Origin: Cardiobacterium valvarum
Lineage (GTDB): Bacteria; Pseudomonadota; Gammaproteobacteria; Cardiobacteriales; Cardiobacteriaceae
Direction of reading: 5' to 3'
Assembly: GCF_900460955.1 (NCBI RefSeq)
Contig: NZ_UFUW01000001.1
Span: 1,610,738 to 1,674,737, forward strand
DNA length: 64,000 bases
Shown: positions 51,348 through 60,457 of the stretch, piece by piece
How positions within the stretch are numbered: the stretch's first letter is position 1
Layout of the letters: each line of letters starts with the position of its first letter
Translations under genes and position numbers: made by a program
The notes under the pieces: model-generated
Told to the model about the DNA's origin: nothing
What the model saw: the letters and a program-made list of their open reading frames with translations, nothing else
The model's database searches: none

Positions 51348-52970
51348 TTACTCCTGTGCCTGTTTCAGCACCGCCACCGCCGTATCGAAATCGCGCATGA
51401 AGTTCTCTTCACCGAGCAGGGTCAGGATGCCGCTGCGGCTCAGGCTGGCGCGGACTTGTTCATTCGCTCCTGAGATGAGGACGCGGATGCCGCGTTTGTG
51501 GAAGTCGGTAATGACGCGTTCCAGGGTGAGGATGCCGGTCATGTCAATATATGGCACCCAGCGCATGCGCAGGACAACGGCGCGCGGCTGGGTGTTGATG
51601 TCGGCGAGGGTTTTTTCGAATTTTTCCATCGCGCCGAAGAAGAAGGGGCCGTTGACGATGAACATTTGCACGTCTTCCGGCAGTGCTTCGCTGTCGCTGC
51701 TGTGTTCGCCTTTTTTGACTTCGACCGCCTTCGCCATTTGTCCGAGGAAGTGCAGGGTGGCGAGGATGACGCCGATGTTGACTGCGACGACAAGGTCCAC
51801 AAAGACGGTAAGGGCAAAGGTGATGAGGAAGAGGGCGTTGTCGGCGCGTGGTGCACGGCGCAGCATGTTGAGGCAGCGTTTCGGCTCGCTCATGTTCCAG
51901 GCGACCTGGAAGAGGATGGCGGCCAGCGCGGCGAGCGGGATGTTGGCGGCAAGCGGCGCAGCGACCAGCAGGATGAGGATGAGGGTCAGCGCGTGGACGA
52001 TACCGGCAAGCGGGCTGTTGCCGCCCTGACGGATGTTGGTCGCGGTACGGGCGATAGCGCCGGTCGCCGCAAAACCGCCGAAGAAGGGGGTGATGATGTT
52101 GGCAAGCCCCTGGCCGACGAGTTCCTGGTTGGAACTGTGGCGCGTGCCGGTCATGCCGTCGGCGACGACCGCCGAGAGCAGCGATTCGATAGCGCCGAGC
52201 ATGGCGATGGTGAAGGCGGGCAGGATGAGGGTGGTGGTTTTGCTCCAGTTGAAATCCGGCAGGGCGAAGGCCGGCAGTTTTTGCGGGATACCGCCGTAGG
52301 CCGAGCCGATAGTGGCAACGCCGTCAAACTGGCAGAGGCTTTGCAGGACGGTGGCCGCGATAAGCACCCACATCGGCGACGGGATGCGGCGCAGCAGGGC
52401 GATTTTCGGCACGATGATGAGCAGCGCCAGCGACATCAGCGCGAGGCCGGTGGTGGCAAGATGCACCTGCGGGAAACTGCGCAGGAGCGCCCAGATCTGT
52501 TCGTGGAAATGCGCGCCCGTCGCTTTCGGCAGGCCGAAGAAGGAAGCCCATTGCCCGACCCAGATGACGACACCGATACCGGCGGTGAAGCCGAGGATGA
52601 CCGGCATCGGGATGAAGCGGATCATGATGCCGAGGCGGAAGAGACCCATAAAAAACAGCATCACGCCGGCGAGGACGGTGGCGATTTGCAAACCGTCGAA
52701 ACCGTATTGCGCGGTGATGCCGGCGAGGATGGCGATGAAGGCGCCGGTGGGCCCGGCAATTTGTACGCGTGAGCCGCCGCAGACCGAAACGATGAGGCCG
52801 GCGACGATAGCGGTATAGATGCCCTGTTCCGGTTTGACGCCCGTTGCGATGGCAAAGGCCATGGAAAGCGGCAGGGCAACCACGCCGACGATGAGGCCGG
52901 CGATGATGTTACGTAACCAGTTCGGAGGGGCGAAGAGCCCGGCACGGCGGGCTTCTATCCAGGCAATCAT
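51348..52970 (-). CDS. SulP-family inorganic anion transporter with STAS domain
   Basis: A 540-residue inner-membrane transporter. About 10-12 helices span residues 20-400; the opening ASPPNWL-like NIIAGLIVGVVALPLSMAFAIATGVKPEQGIYTAIVAG is the SulP signature, followed by GPTGAFIAILAGI. The C-terminal STAS domain (about 430-535) includes VVLRMRWVPYIDMTGILTLE. Members carry sulfate, bicarbonate or C4-dicarboxylates; a BicA-type bicarbonate or DauA-type dicarboxylate role cannot be distinguished here. Divergent from ssrA. Confidence 0.9.
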   Translation of the reverse strand: MIAWIEARRAGLFAPPNWLRNIIAGLIVGVVALPLSMAFAIATGVKPEQGIYTAIVAGLIVSVCGGSRVQIAGPTGAFIAILAGITAQYGFDGLQIATVLAGVMLFFMGLFRLGIMIRFIPMPVILGFTAGIGVVIWVGQWASFFGLPKATGAHFHEQIWALLRSFPQVHLATTGLALMSLALLIIVPKIALLRRIPSPMWVLIAATVLQSLCQFDGVATIGSAYGGIPQKLPAFALPDFNWSKTTTLILPAFTIAMLGAIESLLSAVVADGMTGTRHSSNQELVGQGLANIITPFFGGFAATGAIARTATNIRQGGNSPLAGIVHALTLILILLVAAPLAANIPLAALAAILFQVAWNMSEPKRCLNMLRRAPRADNALFLITFALTVFVDLVVAVNIGVILATLHFLGQMAKAVEVKKGEHSSDSEALPEDVQMFIVNGPFFFGAMEKFEKTLADINTQPRAVVLRMRWVPYIDMTGILTLERVITDFHKRGIRVLISGANEQVRASLSRSGILTLLGEENFMRDFDTAVAVLKQAQE

Positions 52971-53023
52971 GATGTTTCCTCAAAAAATCGCGGATTCTAC
53001 GCCGCGCGCTGGTCTACAGCTAC

Positions 53024-53052
53024 TGGATTTCCCGCCTGGCGCTGTCTATAAT
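53024..53052 (+). promoter_or_regulatory. promoter of ssrA
   Basis: A perfect TATAAT at 53047-53052 lies 11 bases before the mature tmRNA 5' end. A weak -35 (TGGATT, 53024-53029) lies 17 bases upstream of it. Confidence 0.7.
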
Positions 53053-53063
53053 CGCGCCCACTT

Positions 53064-53412
53064 GGGGGCGTTCCTGGATTCGACGGGGATGACAAGACTC
53101 CAGGTGCATGTCGAGGATGAAAGAACCTCGTAAATCCCTTTCAAATCAATAGTTGCAAACGACGACAACTACGCTTTGGCGGCTTAATTCCCGCTGACGC
53201 TCACTTGAATGTGTCTGTACGTTCAAACTGAGTGGCATTTTTACAGAACCGCTGCTTATCGCGTCCGCCGGTAGGCAGTCAAATCAAGCGGAATCGTGTG
53301 CGGGTTGCCTGGCCGTTGGCTGCACGCCCATTAAATTAAAAACGTGCCTAAACATGTAGTACCGAAGGTTGCGTGTTTCCGGACGGGGGTTCAAATCCCC
53401 CCGCCTCCACCA
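53064..53412 (+). ncRNA. ssrA: transfer-messenger RNA (ssrA)
   Basis: The 5' end GGGGGCG pairs with CGCCTCC near the 3' end to form the tRNA-like acceptor stem; the 3' end is ACCA (CCA encoded). The 5' domain has TTCCTGGATTCGACGGGG, and the T-arm has GGGGGTTCAAATCCCCCC. The resume codon is GCA at 53155, giving the tag ANDDNYALAA and a TAA at 53185-53187. Mature length about 349 bases. tmRNA with SmpB frees stalled ribosomes and tags the nascent chains for proteolysis. Confidence 0.97.
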
Positions 53413-53445
53413 TCCATTATTATTATCCTGTCCAATGTTGTCTAG

Positions 53446-53472
53446 AAACCGCTGTTAATTCAGCGGTTTTTC
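53446..53472 (+). terminator. terminator after ssrA
   Basis: AAACCGCTG / CAGCGGTTT, a 9-bp perfect stem with a six-base loop, followed by TTCTTT, 34 bases after ssrA. Confidence 0.88.
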
Positions 53473-53576
53473 TTTATCTGCCGTCCTATACCATCCAATA
53501 AAAATCCTATTGCATCCAGCCCAATCTGTGGGGCAGAACATGGGGCATCTGTCCTACCCTCTTTTTAGCCCCACAA

Positions 53577-53681
53577 ATGCTGACCGATGTCAAAGTGCAC
53601 GCTGCGAAGACGCGGGAAAGACGCCGACGGTTTGTTGTGAGAGGTACGCCCGAACAGCAGCAAGTTCATGGGGCTGCGCTA
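53577..53681 (+). pseudogene. N-terminal remnant of a tyrosine integrase
   Basis: An ATG at 53577 begins MLTDVKVHAAKTRERR, which resembles the first residues of P4/DUF4102-type integrases (LTDVKVRAAKPREKPYKL). The similarity ends after about 16 residues and the rest of the gene is missing. The bases before it (GTGGGGCAGAACATGGGGCA at 53528-53547) look like the attachment-side sequence usually found upstream of such integrases. It lies 165 bases downstream of ssrA, a common attachment site. I infer the scar of a lost integrative element. Confidence 0.5.
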
Positions 53682-53691
53682 CGCAGAGGCA

Positions 53692-54231
53692 TCAATCCTC
53701 GTCATAGAGCGTCCACACCGCTTCCGCAACCGCCAGCGGCAAGCCATCGTCATAGTCGGGGAAATCGGCATCGACATCAACGTGCTGCGCGCCCGCAATG
53801 ATTTCCAGCATGGCGGGCGGCGCCTCGCGCTGGCGCGTGATGCTGTCGTACTCAAACGGATAGGCACCGTCTGTCTCATAGGGATTGAAATACACGGCAG
53901 CATGAGGATAGAAACCGTTGGTATAGCGCGCTTCCAGCAGGCGGCAAAACTGCCAGGACGCGCGCTCGTAATCAGGCACATCCGCCTCGGCGGCAAACTG
54001 CATTAACCAATCCGCGCCCAGGTTCCAGTACATGGCGAGTATTGCGGCGCGGTCGGTCTCAGGACGGTCGGCAAGCCAGCGCAACGCGCGGGCGTTGCCA
54101 TCGTAATTCGAGCGCTGCACAAAGCAGAATTGCTCGGCGGGTGATGCCTGCGCGAGATGGGCGATGATTATTTGATGCGCACGTTCGTCGCGGGTGTCTT
54201 CAAATGGTTCCAGGCCAAATTCGGTGTTCAT
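53692..54231 (-). CDS. DUF4274-like protein
   Basis: A 179-residue soluble protein, acidic, with no signal peptide. The central ALRWLADRPETDRAAILAMYWNLGADW matches the pattern of DUF4274 (a W-I/L-x3-P-x-C/T-D-x2-T/A-A block followed by Y/FW). The rest, including YTNGFYPHAAVYFNPYETDG, is unassigned. DUF4274 proteins are of unknown function; some are found near toxin loci, as immunity-like proteins. The gene lies between the integrase relic and another hypothetical, so it may be accessory DNA. Confidence 0.6.
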   Translation of the reverse strand: MNTEFGLEPFEDTRDERAHQIIIAHLAQASPAEQFCFVQRSNYDGNARALRWLADRPETDRAAILAMYWNLGADWLMQFAAEADVPDYERASWQFCRLLEARYTNGFYPHAAVYFNPYETDGAYPFEYDSITRQREAPPAMLEIIAGAQHVDVDADFPDYDDGLPLAVAEAVWTLYDED

Positions 54232-54273
54232 TGCGGGGTCTCCTGAAAAGGAAAGCAGGGGGCGTGCTGTTAT

Positions 54274-54387
54274 TCAATAGTCGCCCAGCGGTCTAGCGGG
54301 GCGGATACGCCAGCGATTTTTTTGATGTGTGATCACCCACGCGCCGGTGATAAGGGCAAAGATGCGCGCCCATTTGCTGTCATTCAT
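54274..54387 (-). CDS. possible 37-residue membrane peptide
   Basis: A small frame starts (ATG 54387) inside the last codons of the upstream gene and ends at 54274. It reads MNDSKWARIFALITGAWVIT and then HQKNRWRIRPARPLGDY: one hydrophobic helix and a basic tail. Translational coupling is possible through the overlapping stop and start. It has no other support. Confidence 0.3.
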   Translation of the reverse strand: MNDSKWARIFALITGAWVITHQKNRWRIRPARPLGDY

Positions 54388-54745
54388 CAGCCCCGTCAGA
54401 TGGGTTTTCTTGTTCATATTGTCCTTCATGGAAGTAGGCGTAGGCGGCAGCTTCCAGGTCGCCGTCTCCCGTCAGCAGGTTATCTGCTTCGTCGTAGAGC
54501 CGGTAGGTTTGCTGTTCGGCATCGCCAATGGGGCAACTGCCGTCCAACCCCAGCAGGAGGGTGTAGTAGGCATCGGTCAGCAGCAGGGATACGGCTTCTT
54601 TGAGGAGCGCGGTTTGCCTGTCGTCCAGGTGCAGGGCGCGAATTTTGGCATTCGCTGCGCTGGGGCAAGGGCTCTCGGCAAAGGTTTCCTGCGTCATGCG
54701 CTTTTTTTCGAGGTAGCAGTGGCGGGCGAAGTCGGCGGCGTTCAT
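54380..54745 (-). CDS. hypothetical cytoplasmic protein
   Basis: A 121-residue acidic protein with no signal peptide. The C-terminal half, LLLTDAYYTLLLGLDGSCPIG, then DAEQQTYRLYDEADNLL and AAAYAYFHEGQYEQE, looks like the small helical proteins often found beside polymorphic-toxin or immunity genes, but I cannot name the family. It begins eight bases after the pyrD stop on the same strand. Together with the DUF4274-like gene it makes a small accessory cluster. Confidence 0.6.
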   Translation of the reverse strand: MNAADFARHCYLEKKRMTQETFAESPCPSAANAKIRALHLDDRQTALLKEAVSLLLTDAYYTLLLGLDGSCPIGDAEQQTYRLYDEADNLLTGDGDLEAAAYAYFHEGQYEQENPSDGADE

Positions 54746-54753
54746 GGGCGTCT

Positions 54754-55755
<1,002 letters not shown>

Positions 55756-55814
55756 GCGGTTTCCTGTGTTTATGAGGGATGAAATTTTGTCGCCTGGGAG
55801 GCAGTTTGGCAGCA

Positions 55815-55848
55815 TTCAAGCGGCGTAGTTGCCGCGTTTTGCCGCTAC
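55815..55848 (-). repeat. single leader-linked copy of the dispersed repeat
   Basis: On the minus strand AGCGGCAAAACGCGGCAACT precedes ACGCCGCTTGAA, matching the leader and core of the family. It lies between pyrD and serC. Confidence 0.65.
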
Positions 55849-55863
55849 GTCGGGCTTTGATTT

Positions 55864-56940
55864 TTATGCGTTTTTTGCCGCGAAGGTTTGCATGTAGTCA
55901 ATCAGCGCTTCTACGCCGCTTTTCGGCATGGCGTTGTACAGGCTGGCACGGATGCCGCCGAGCAGTTTGTGCCCTTTGAGGCCGGCAAAGCCTTGTCGTT
56001 CGGCTTCTTGCCAGAAGCGGGTATCGAGTTCGGGCGAGGGGGTGCGGAAGGTCACGTTGGTACGCGAGCGGCAGGCGGGCGGCACGTCGCTCTGGTAGTA
56101 GTTGCTGCAGTCGATGTAGTCGTAGAGCAGGCCGGATTTATTGATGCTTTCCGCTTCAAAGTGGGCGATACCGCCGCTGTCTTTAATCCAGTGCAGGACT
56201 TTGTTCAGCATGTAGATTTGCCAGGTTGGCGGGGTGTTGTAGAGGCTGTTTGCGGCGGCGTGGGCGGCGTAGGTGAGGAATTTGGGTACGCGCGGGTGGT
56301 CTTTAATGAGGTCGCGGCGGACGAAAACGAGGGCGAGACCTGCCGGGGCGAGGTTTTTCTGCACGCCGCCATAGACGATGGCGCAGCGTTCCCAGGGGAT
56401 GGCGCGGGTGTAGTAGTCGGATGAGGCGTCGATAACCAGCGGCACGGCGGCGGTCGGGTAGTCGCGGTATTGCACGCCGCTGATGGTTTCGTTGCTGGTG
56501 AGGTAGAGGTAGCAGCAATCGGCGGGTAGCGGCGGCAGGGCATCCGGCAGGGTAGTGAAGCCGCTATCGCGCCCCGTCCAGATTTCGCGGGCGTCCCCCA
56601 CGCGCTCGGCCTCTTTCAATGCTTTTTCCGCCCAGATACCGCTGTTGATGTAGGCGGCGCTGCCGCCGTCGGCGAGCAGGTTGAGCGGGATCATGTCGAA
56701 TTGCTGGTGCGCGCCGCCGGCGAGCAGGAGCGGCTGGAAGTCGGCAGGCGCGGCGAGGAGTTCTTGCGCGAGCGCCAGGGTTTCTTCATGCACGGCTTCG
56801 AAGCGTTTGCTGCGGTGGCTGATTTCCAGCACGGACATGCCGCAGCCCTGGAAGTCGAGCAGTTCGGCCCGGGCGGATTCGAGGACGGCAAGCGGCAGGG
56901 TGCAGGGCCCGGCGGTGAAATTGTAGATGCGGTGGGTCAT
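55864..56940 (-). CDS. serC: phosphoserine aminotransferase
   Basis: SerC transfers an amino group to 3-phosphohydroxypyruvate in serine synthesis and also acts in pyridoxine synthesis. The 358-residue product (E. coli 362) begins IYNFTAGPCTLPLAVLE. The PLP lysine is K195 in YGGVQKNLAPAG. Further blocks are MSVLEISHRS, INSGIWAEKA, TSNETISGVQY and GIRASLYNAM. It lies upstream of pyrD in the same direction, 47 bases after the nitrobindin-like gene. Confidence 0.95.
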   Translation of the reverse strand: MTHRIYNFTAGPCTLPLAVLESARAELLDFQGCGMSVLEISHRSKRFEAVHEETLALAQELLAAPADFQPLLLAGGAHQQFDMIPLNLLADGGSAAYINSGIWAEKALKEAERVGDAREIWTGRDSGFTTLPDALPPLPADCCYLYLTSNETISGVQYRDYPTAAVPLVIDASSDYYTRAIPWERCAIVYGGVQKNLAPAGLALVFVRRDLIKDHPRVPKFLTYAAHAAANSLYNTPPTWQIYMLNKVLHWIKDSGGIAHFEAESINKSGLLYDYIDCSNYYQSDVPPACRSRTNVTFRTPSPELDTRFWQEAERQGFAGLKGHKLLGGIRASLYNAMPKSGVEALIDYMQTFAAKNA

Positions 56941-56987
56941 GGATGCCTCTCTTGGGGTTTTGGGGATGGTTCAACGTTTGCGGCGGT

Positions 56988-57623
56988 TTATTTTATCGCC
57001 GCGCGGGCGGTCGGATTGGGGGTGGGTTCGGCGATTTTGTAGAGGGTGTTGCGGTCGGTGTGATGGAAGGGTTGTGCCCGGTCAGGAATGATGAGTACGG
57101 TGTCCTGTTCGTAGCTCCAGCTACCGTCGGGATGGTGGGTGACGGTGATGGTATAGCTCTCGGTTTTGAAGGCGTGTTCGAGGAAGGGGTTGGAGAGGAT
57201 GCCGTTTTCAAGGCTGCCGCGCCCGGCACGCAGGGTGAAGGTGGTGGCGTCGGCAGCGGCATTACCGACAGCCATCGCGGTTTGCCCGCGCGGAATGGCC
57301 AAGGTAAGGATAACGTTGCCAGTGGCGGGTTCCCACAGCCAGTAACCGACCTGGTCGTGGAAGGTTTCGACGCCGCCCGGCTGGAGGATATGGGTGTGAT
57401 AGCGCAGGCCGTAGTAGAGCTGCGGGCCGTTGGTCTGGGCATCAATGGGCTGGAGTTCGTAGTGCTCAATGTAGGGGTCATGGTGCGCGCCGTCAGCTTT
57501 GGGATTGGTGTCCATGCCTTTTTCGCCGCGCCAGATGCCCGCCATGCGGGCAAGCGGGCCGAGATGGGCAAGGGTGTCAGGATCAACGGCAGCTTCGGTA
57601 TAGATGTCTGTGGGGTATTTCAT
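56988..57623 (-). CDS. nitrobindin-like heme-binding beta-barrel protein (FABP-like)
   Basis: A 211-residue cytoplasmic protein of the DUF1794/THAP4-like group. It has LAHLGPLARMAGIWRGEKG (the L-x3-G-x-W-x-G opening), a YIEHYELQPID strand, LYYGLRYHTHI, FHDQVGYWLWEPATGNVILTL and a final QDTVLIIPDRAQPFHHTDRN strand, which together form a ten-stranded barrel. Relatives bind heme or isomerise peroxynitrite. Whether the proximal heme histidine is present was not checked. The start at 57623 overlaps the upstream kinase-like gene by four bases. Confidence 0.72.
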   Translation of the reverse strand: MKYPTDIYTEAAVDPDTLAHLGPLARMAGIWRGEKGMDTNPKADGAHHDPYIEHYELQPIDAQTNGPQLYYGLRYHTHILQPGGVETFHDQVGYWLWEPATGNVILTLAIPRGQTAMAVGNAAADATTFTLRAGRGSLENGILSNPFLEHAFKTESYTITVTHHPDGSWSYEQDTVLIIPDRAQPFHHTDRNTLYKIAEPTPNPTARAAIK

Positions 57624-58402
57624 GCGTATGTCCGGTGTTCGAGGTGAATCAGTTCGGCAAGGGCAGCGAGACGCAACGGGTCTTTGCCCCAGCGAGGATG
57701 GCGCAGGCAGCGCATCCACAGCAACGGGCGCACGGCGGCGTGGATGTCGTGCACGACGGCAGGCGACAAGGTGCGGGTGTGGGCGTGCCACAAACGGACG
57801 GCAGCATCAAGGTGGCCGCGCTGTTTGAGGATGATGGCGGTGGATTGCAGGTAGCAGAGGTAGTCGCGGCTTTCGCAGGCGGTAAAGGACATGTACTGTC
57901 CGGGGTCTTCTTCGAAATCAATGAATCCCGTACTGCCGTCGGAGCAGGCGATGATGTTACGCGCGAAGGGCTCGCTCAGGTATTGCCCGTGTTCATGCAC
58001 GGCGCGGATGGCATCAAGGCCCTGTTGCCAGCGCGCGAGGTCGTCGGCTTCGTGCTCAATGCGCTCAAGCAGGGTGTGTTCGCCGAGGTGGGTGAACATG
58101 ATGCCGTCCGCGCTGCGCGCGAGCAGATGCGGCACATGGATACCGTGCGCTTCCAGGGTTTGCAGCCGCCCGGCTTCGGTCGCGATGACGGCGCGGCCGC
58201 CGGGATTAGGCACGGGTTTGAGCGCATTGAGGTGGAAAATGGCGGCGAAGTAGCCGATCAGGGTATAGCGCCACTGCGGGATACTTTTCCCTGCTTTACG
58301 TACCCAGACGGTTTCACCGCTGGCAAGGGTATGGCGGGCGATGTTGGTGGTTTGCCGGGGAAGGATGGCGGCAAGCGCCGCCTGGTAGGGGCTGTTGTTC
58401 AT
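57620..58402 (-). CDS. kinase-fold protein, BUD32/LPS-kinase-like
   Basis: A 260-residue protein with a small N-terminal lobe (GETVWVRKAGKSIPQWRYTLIG: a candidate ATP-binding lysine in VRKAGK) and a C-lobe with HEHGQYLSEPFARNIIACSD and GFIDFEEDPGQYMS. The last resembles the DFG-type Asp motif (IDFEEDP) seen in BUD32- and RIO-like bacterial kinases. The usual catalytic HRD aspartate is not visible in the loop before FARNII. Substrate unknown. It is followed by the nitrobindin-like gene with a four-base overlap. Confidence 0.6.
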   Translation of the reverse strand: MNNSPYQAALAAILPRQTTNIARHTLASGETVWVRKAGKSIPQWRYTLIGYFAAIFHLNALKPVPNPGGRAVIATEAGRLQTLEAHGIHVPHLLARSADGIMFTHLGEHTLLERIEHEADDLARWQQGLDAIRAVHEHGQYLSEPFARNIIACSDGSTGFIDFEEDPGQYMSFTACESRDYLCYLQSTAIILKQRGHLDAAVRLWHAHTRTLSPAVVHDIHAAVRPLLWMRCLRHPRWGKDPLRLAALAELIHLEHRTYA

Positions 58403-58487
58403 GATGGTGGTTGGTTGGTTTTTATGTGTGGCACGGTAGCGTGCGCGAATTTGCGGTGCAAATTTTTGTGGTGTTTCCCATACACGA

Positions 58488-58541
58488 CGAAGTTGCGCCG
58501 CTTGGCAGGCGATAAAAAACCGCGCCGGGGCACGGTTTTGT
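58488..58541 (-). terminator. terminator of the SLC13 transporter operon, next to one repeat copy
   Basis: On the minus strand AAACCGTG and CGCGGTTT form an eight-pair stem (one G-T pair) around CCCCGG, followed by TTTTATC (58514-58541). Beside it (58488-58512) is a copy of the repeat core GTTGCGCCGCTTGGCAGG. Confidence 0.75.
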
Positions 58542-58558
58542 CGTTTGGGGGGAATGAC

Positions 58559-59962
58559 TTATAGCCAATGTGCGGTCGTCAGGACCCAAATGATAATCAG
58601 CGTTGGGCCAATCAGACCGACGCTGACGCCGCCCAGGCGGAATTCGGATTGTTTGAGCAGTCCGGTGCTGTAGGCAATCGCATTCGGCGGGGTGGAAACC
58701 GGCAGGAACAGCGCGCATGAAGCGGAGAGGCCGATGACCAGCGGCAGGATGAGCGGGTTGGCATCACCCGCGAGTGCTGCCGAGGACAAGGCAACGGGGA
58801 CGAGGATAGCGGTCGCTGCCGTGTTACTCATGAAGTTGGAGAGGCCGACGGTGACGAGCGCGAAGAGCACGACCAGCAGGTAAAAGTTGACATGGACGTT
58901 TTGCAGTTTGGCGACGTAGTAGTTGGCGAGGTGGTGTTCTTCGATGGCAAGCCCTAGGGCGAGGCCGCCTGCAACCAGCATCAGCGTGTCCCACGGCAGG
59001 GCGCGCACATCTTTGCCGCTGAGGATGCCGGTAAGCGTTAGTCCGGCGATGGGGATGCCGGAGACGACGGCAATCGGGATGTGGAATTGTTTGGCGGTCA
59101 GCCACAGGAACAGCGTCAGCACGAGGATGAACATCATCAGCACTTCTTGCAGTTTGCTGACTTCTTTCGGCGTGTCGGGTTCGGCGTAGAGGAAGGCGGT
59201 GTCGAGTTTGTCGCTGCCGATTTGGTAGGTGCTGGTGAGGATGCGCCAGAAAATGAAGGTGAGGAGAATGGCGATCGGCATGCCGACGATCATCCAGCCA
59301 AGGAAGGAGACATGGATGTCTTTGGCGGCCAGCGCACCGATGGTGATGGCGTTTGGCGGCGAGCCAACCGGGGTGCCCATACCGCCGATGGAGGCAGCGG
59401 CGGGAATACCAAGCAGCAGGGCGCGGGCGAAGTTGTCCCTGGCGTTGGTGTAGAGCGGTGCGGCAGTCGCGATCATCATCGCTGTGGTTGCGGTGTTGCT
59501 CATCAGCATGGAGATGCAGGCGGTGGCAAGCATCAAGCCAAGCAGGACGTATTTGGACTGGCGTCCGAAGAGCGGCAGCAGTTTTTGCAACAGTTTGTAG
59601 TCGAGGCGGGTTTTTTTCATGCCCTCGGCGAGGAAAAAACCGCCAAGGAAGAGCATGATGATGCCATCCGACCAGGTACGGACGTAGATATCAACGTTGA
59701 TACCGTCTTCTTTGCCGAGGGCGAAAACGAGGAAGCCGACGATGAAGACACCGACAGCGAAGGGCGCGGCGGCTTCCGTCACCCAGAGCAGCACGGCAAA
59801 GAAGAGGAGGAAGAGAACGCAATGCTGGGCGTAGGTGAAGTTTTCACCGGCAGTAGTAAGCATCAGCACCAGGGCGAGGGCCAGCGAGGCGGCGAAGAGG
59901 AAGATTTTTTTCGTCGCCTCCGGCGGCAGGGCGAAAATGCTGTTGGGATTGCGGGGTTTCAT
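58559..59962 (-). CDS. SLC13-family sodium/dicarboxylate symporter
   Basis: A 467-residue inner-membrane carrier with about 12 helices. Two inverted repeats carry the SNT motifs: MSNTATTAMMIATAAPLY near residue 155 and FMSNTAATAILVPVALSSAA near 400, plus GTPVGSPPNAI and STPPNAIAYSTG near each. This is the sodium-coupled C4-dicarboxylate (VcINDY-like) layout. It begins 18 bases after the ThrE pair and looks like the end of the cysE operon, closing with a terminator. Confidence 0.9.
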   Translation of the reverse strand: MKPRNPNSIFALPPEATKKIFLFAASLALALVLMLTTAGENFTYAQHCVLFLLFFAVLLWVTEAAAPFAVGVFIVGFLVFALGKEDGINVDIYVRTWSDGIIMLFLGGFFLAEGMKKTRLDYKLLQKLLPLFGRQSKYVLLGLMLATACISMLMSNTATTAMMIATAAPLYTNARDNFARALLLGIPAAASIGGMGTPVGSPPNAITIGALAAKDIHVSFLGWMIVGMPIAILLTFIFWRILTSTYQIGSDKLDTAFLYAEPDTPKEVSKLQEVLMMFILVLTLFLWLTAKQFHIPIAVVSGIPIAGLTLTGILSGKDVRALPWDTLMLVAGGLALGLAIEEHHLANYYVAKLQNVHVNFYLLVVLFALVTVGLSNFMSNTAATAILVPVALSSAALAGDANPLILPLVIGLSASCALFLPVSTPPNAIAYSTGLLKQSEFRLGGVSVGLIGPTLIIIWVLTTAHWL

Positions 59963-59980
59963 ATTGCCTCCTGAGTATTA

Positions 59981-60457
59981 TTAAACAACGGGTTTTTGCC
60001 GGTAATAGAGCAATCCGGGTAACGCCAGGCCGAAGACAAGCGCGGCGAGCAGGAAACCGGTTTGCACGAATTGTTCGACCATCGTCGCGAAGCGCTCTGG
60101 CGAGTAGCCTTCTTTTTCAATCAGCACCAGCGACAGCATGGCGCGGTAGGCGGAGAGGCCGGGGAACATCGGGATGACGGCAGCGACGGTGAACACTTTG
60201 GGATGGGCGCGGTGATAGCGCCGCGCCAGCCATACGCCGAGCGCGCCGACGAGGCTGGCGGCGAAGAAAGTGGCAAAGACGGGGCTCAGTTGCAGCATTT
60301 GCAGCGCGGTACGCGTCGCGTGCCCCAGCGCACCGAGGGCGGCGCAGTATTTGAGGGCGCGCGGCGGCACGTTGAACAGGAGCGCGAAGCCGACCGCCGG
60401 AATGGCAGCGAAAAAGGCATCGTTCACGAGCAGCCGGAGGATGTGCAACGCGTTCAT
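59981..60457 (-). CDS. threonine/serine exporter, ThrE C-terminal-type subunit
   Basis: A 158-residue membrane protein (DUF3815) with about five helices. It matches the second half of Corynebacterium ThrE: LLFNVPPRALKYCAALGALGHATRT, then AASLVGALGVWLARRYH and AVIPMFPGLSAYRAMLSL. It overlaps the upstream ThrE-like gene by four bases, so the two make a split exporter of serine/threonine. Confidence 0.85.
   Translation of the reverse strand: MNALHILRLLVNDAFFAAIPAVGFALLFNVPPRALKYCAALGALGHATRTALQMLQLSPVFATFFAASLVGALGVWLARRYHRAHPKVFTVAAVIPMFPGLSAYRAMLSLVLIEKEGYSPERFATMVEQFVQTGFLLAALVFGLALPGLLYYRQKPVV

Noticed and set aside
53413..53691. A complete integrase or prophage next to ssrA.
   Set aside because: Only about 16 residues of integrase-like sequence remain; no catalytic Arg/His/Tyr region or phage genes follow.
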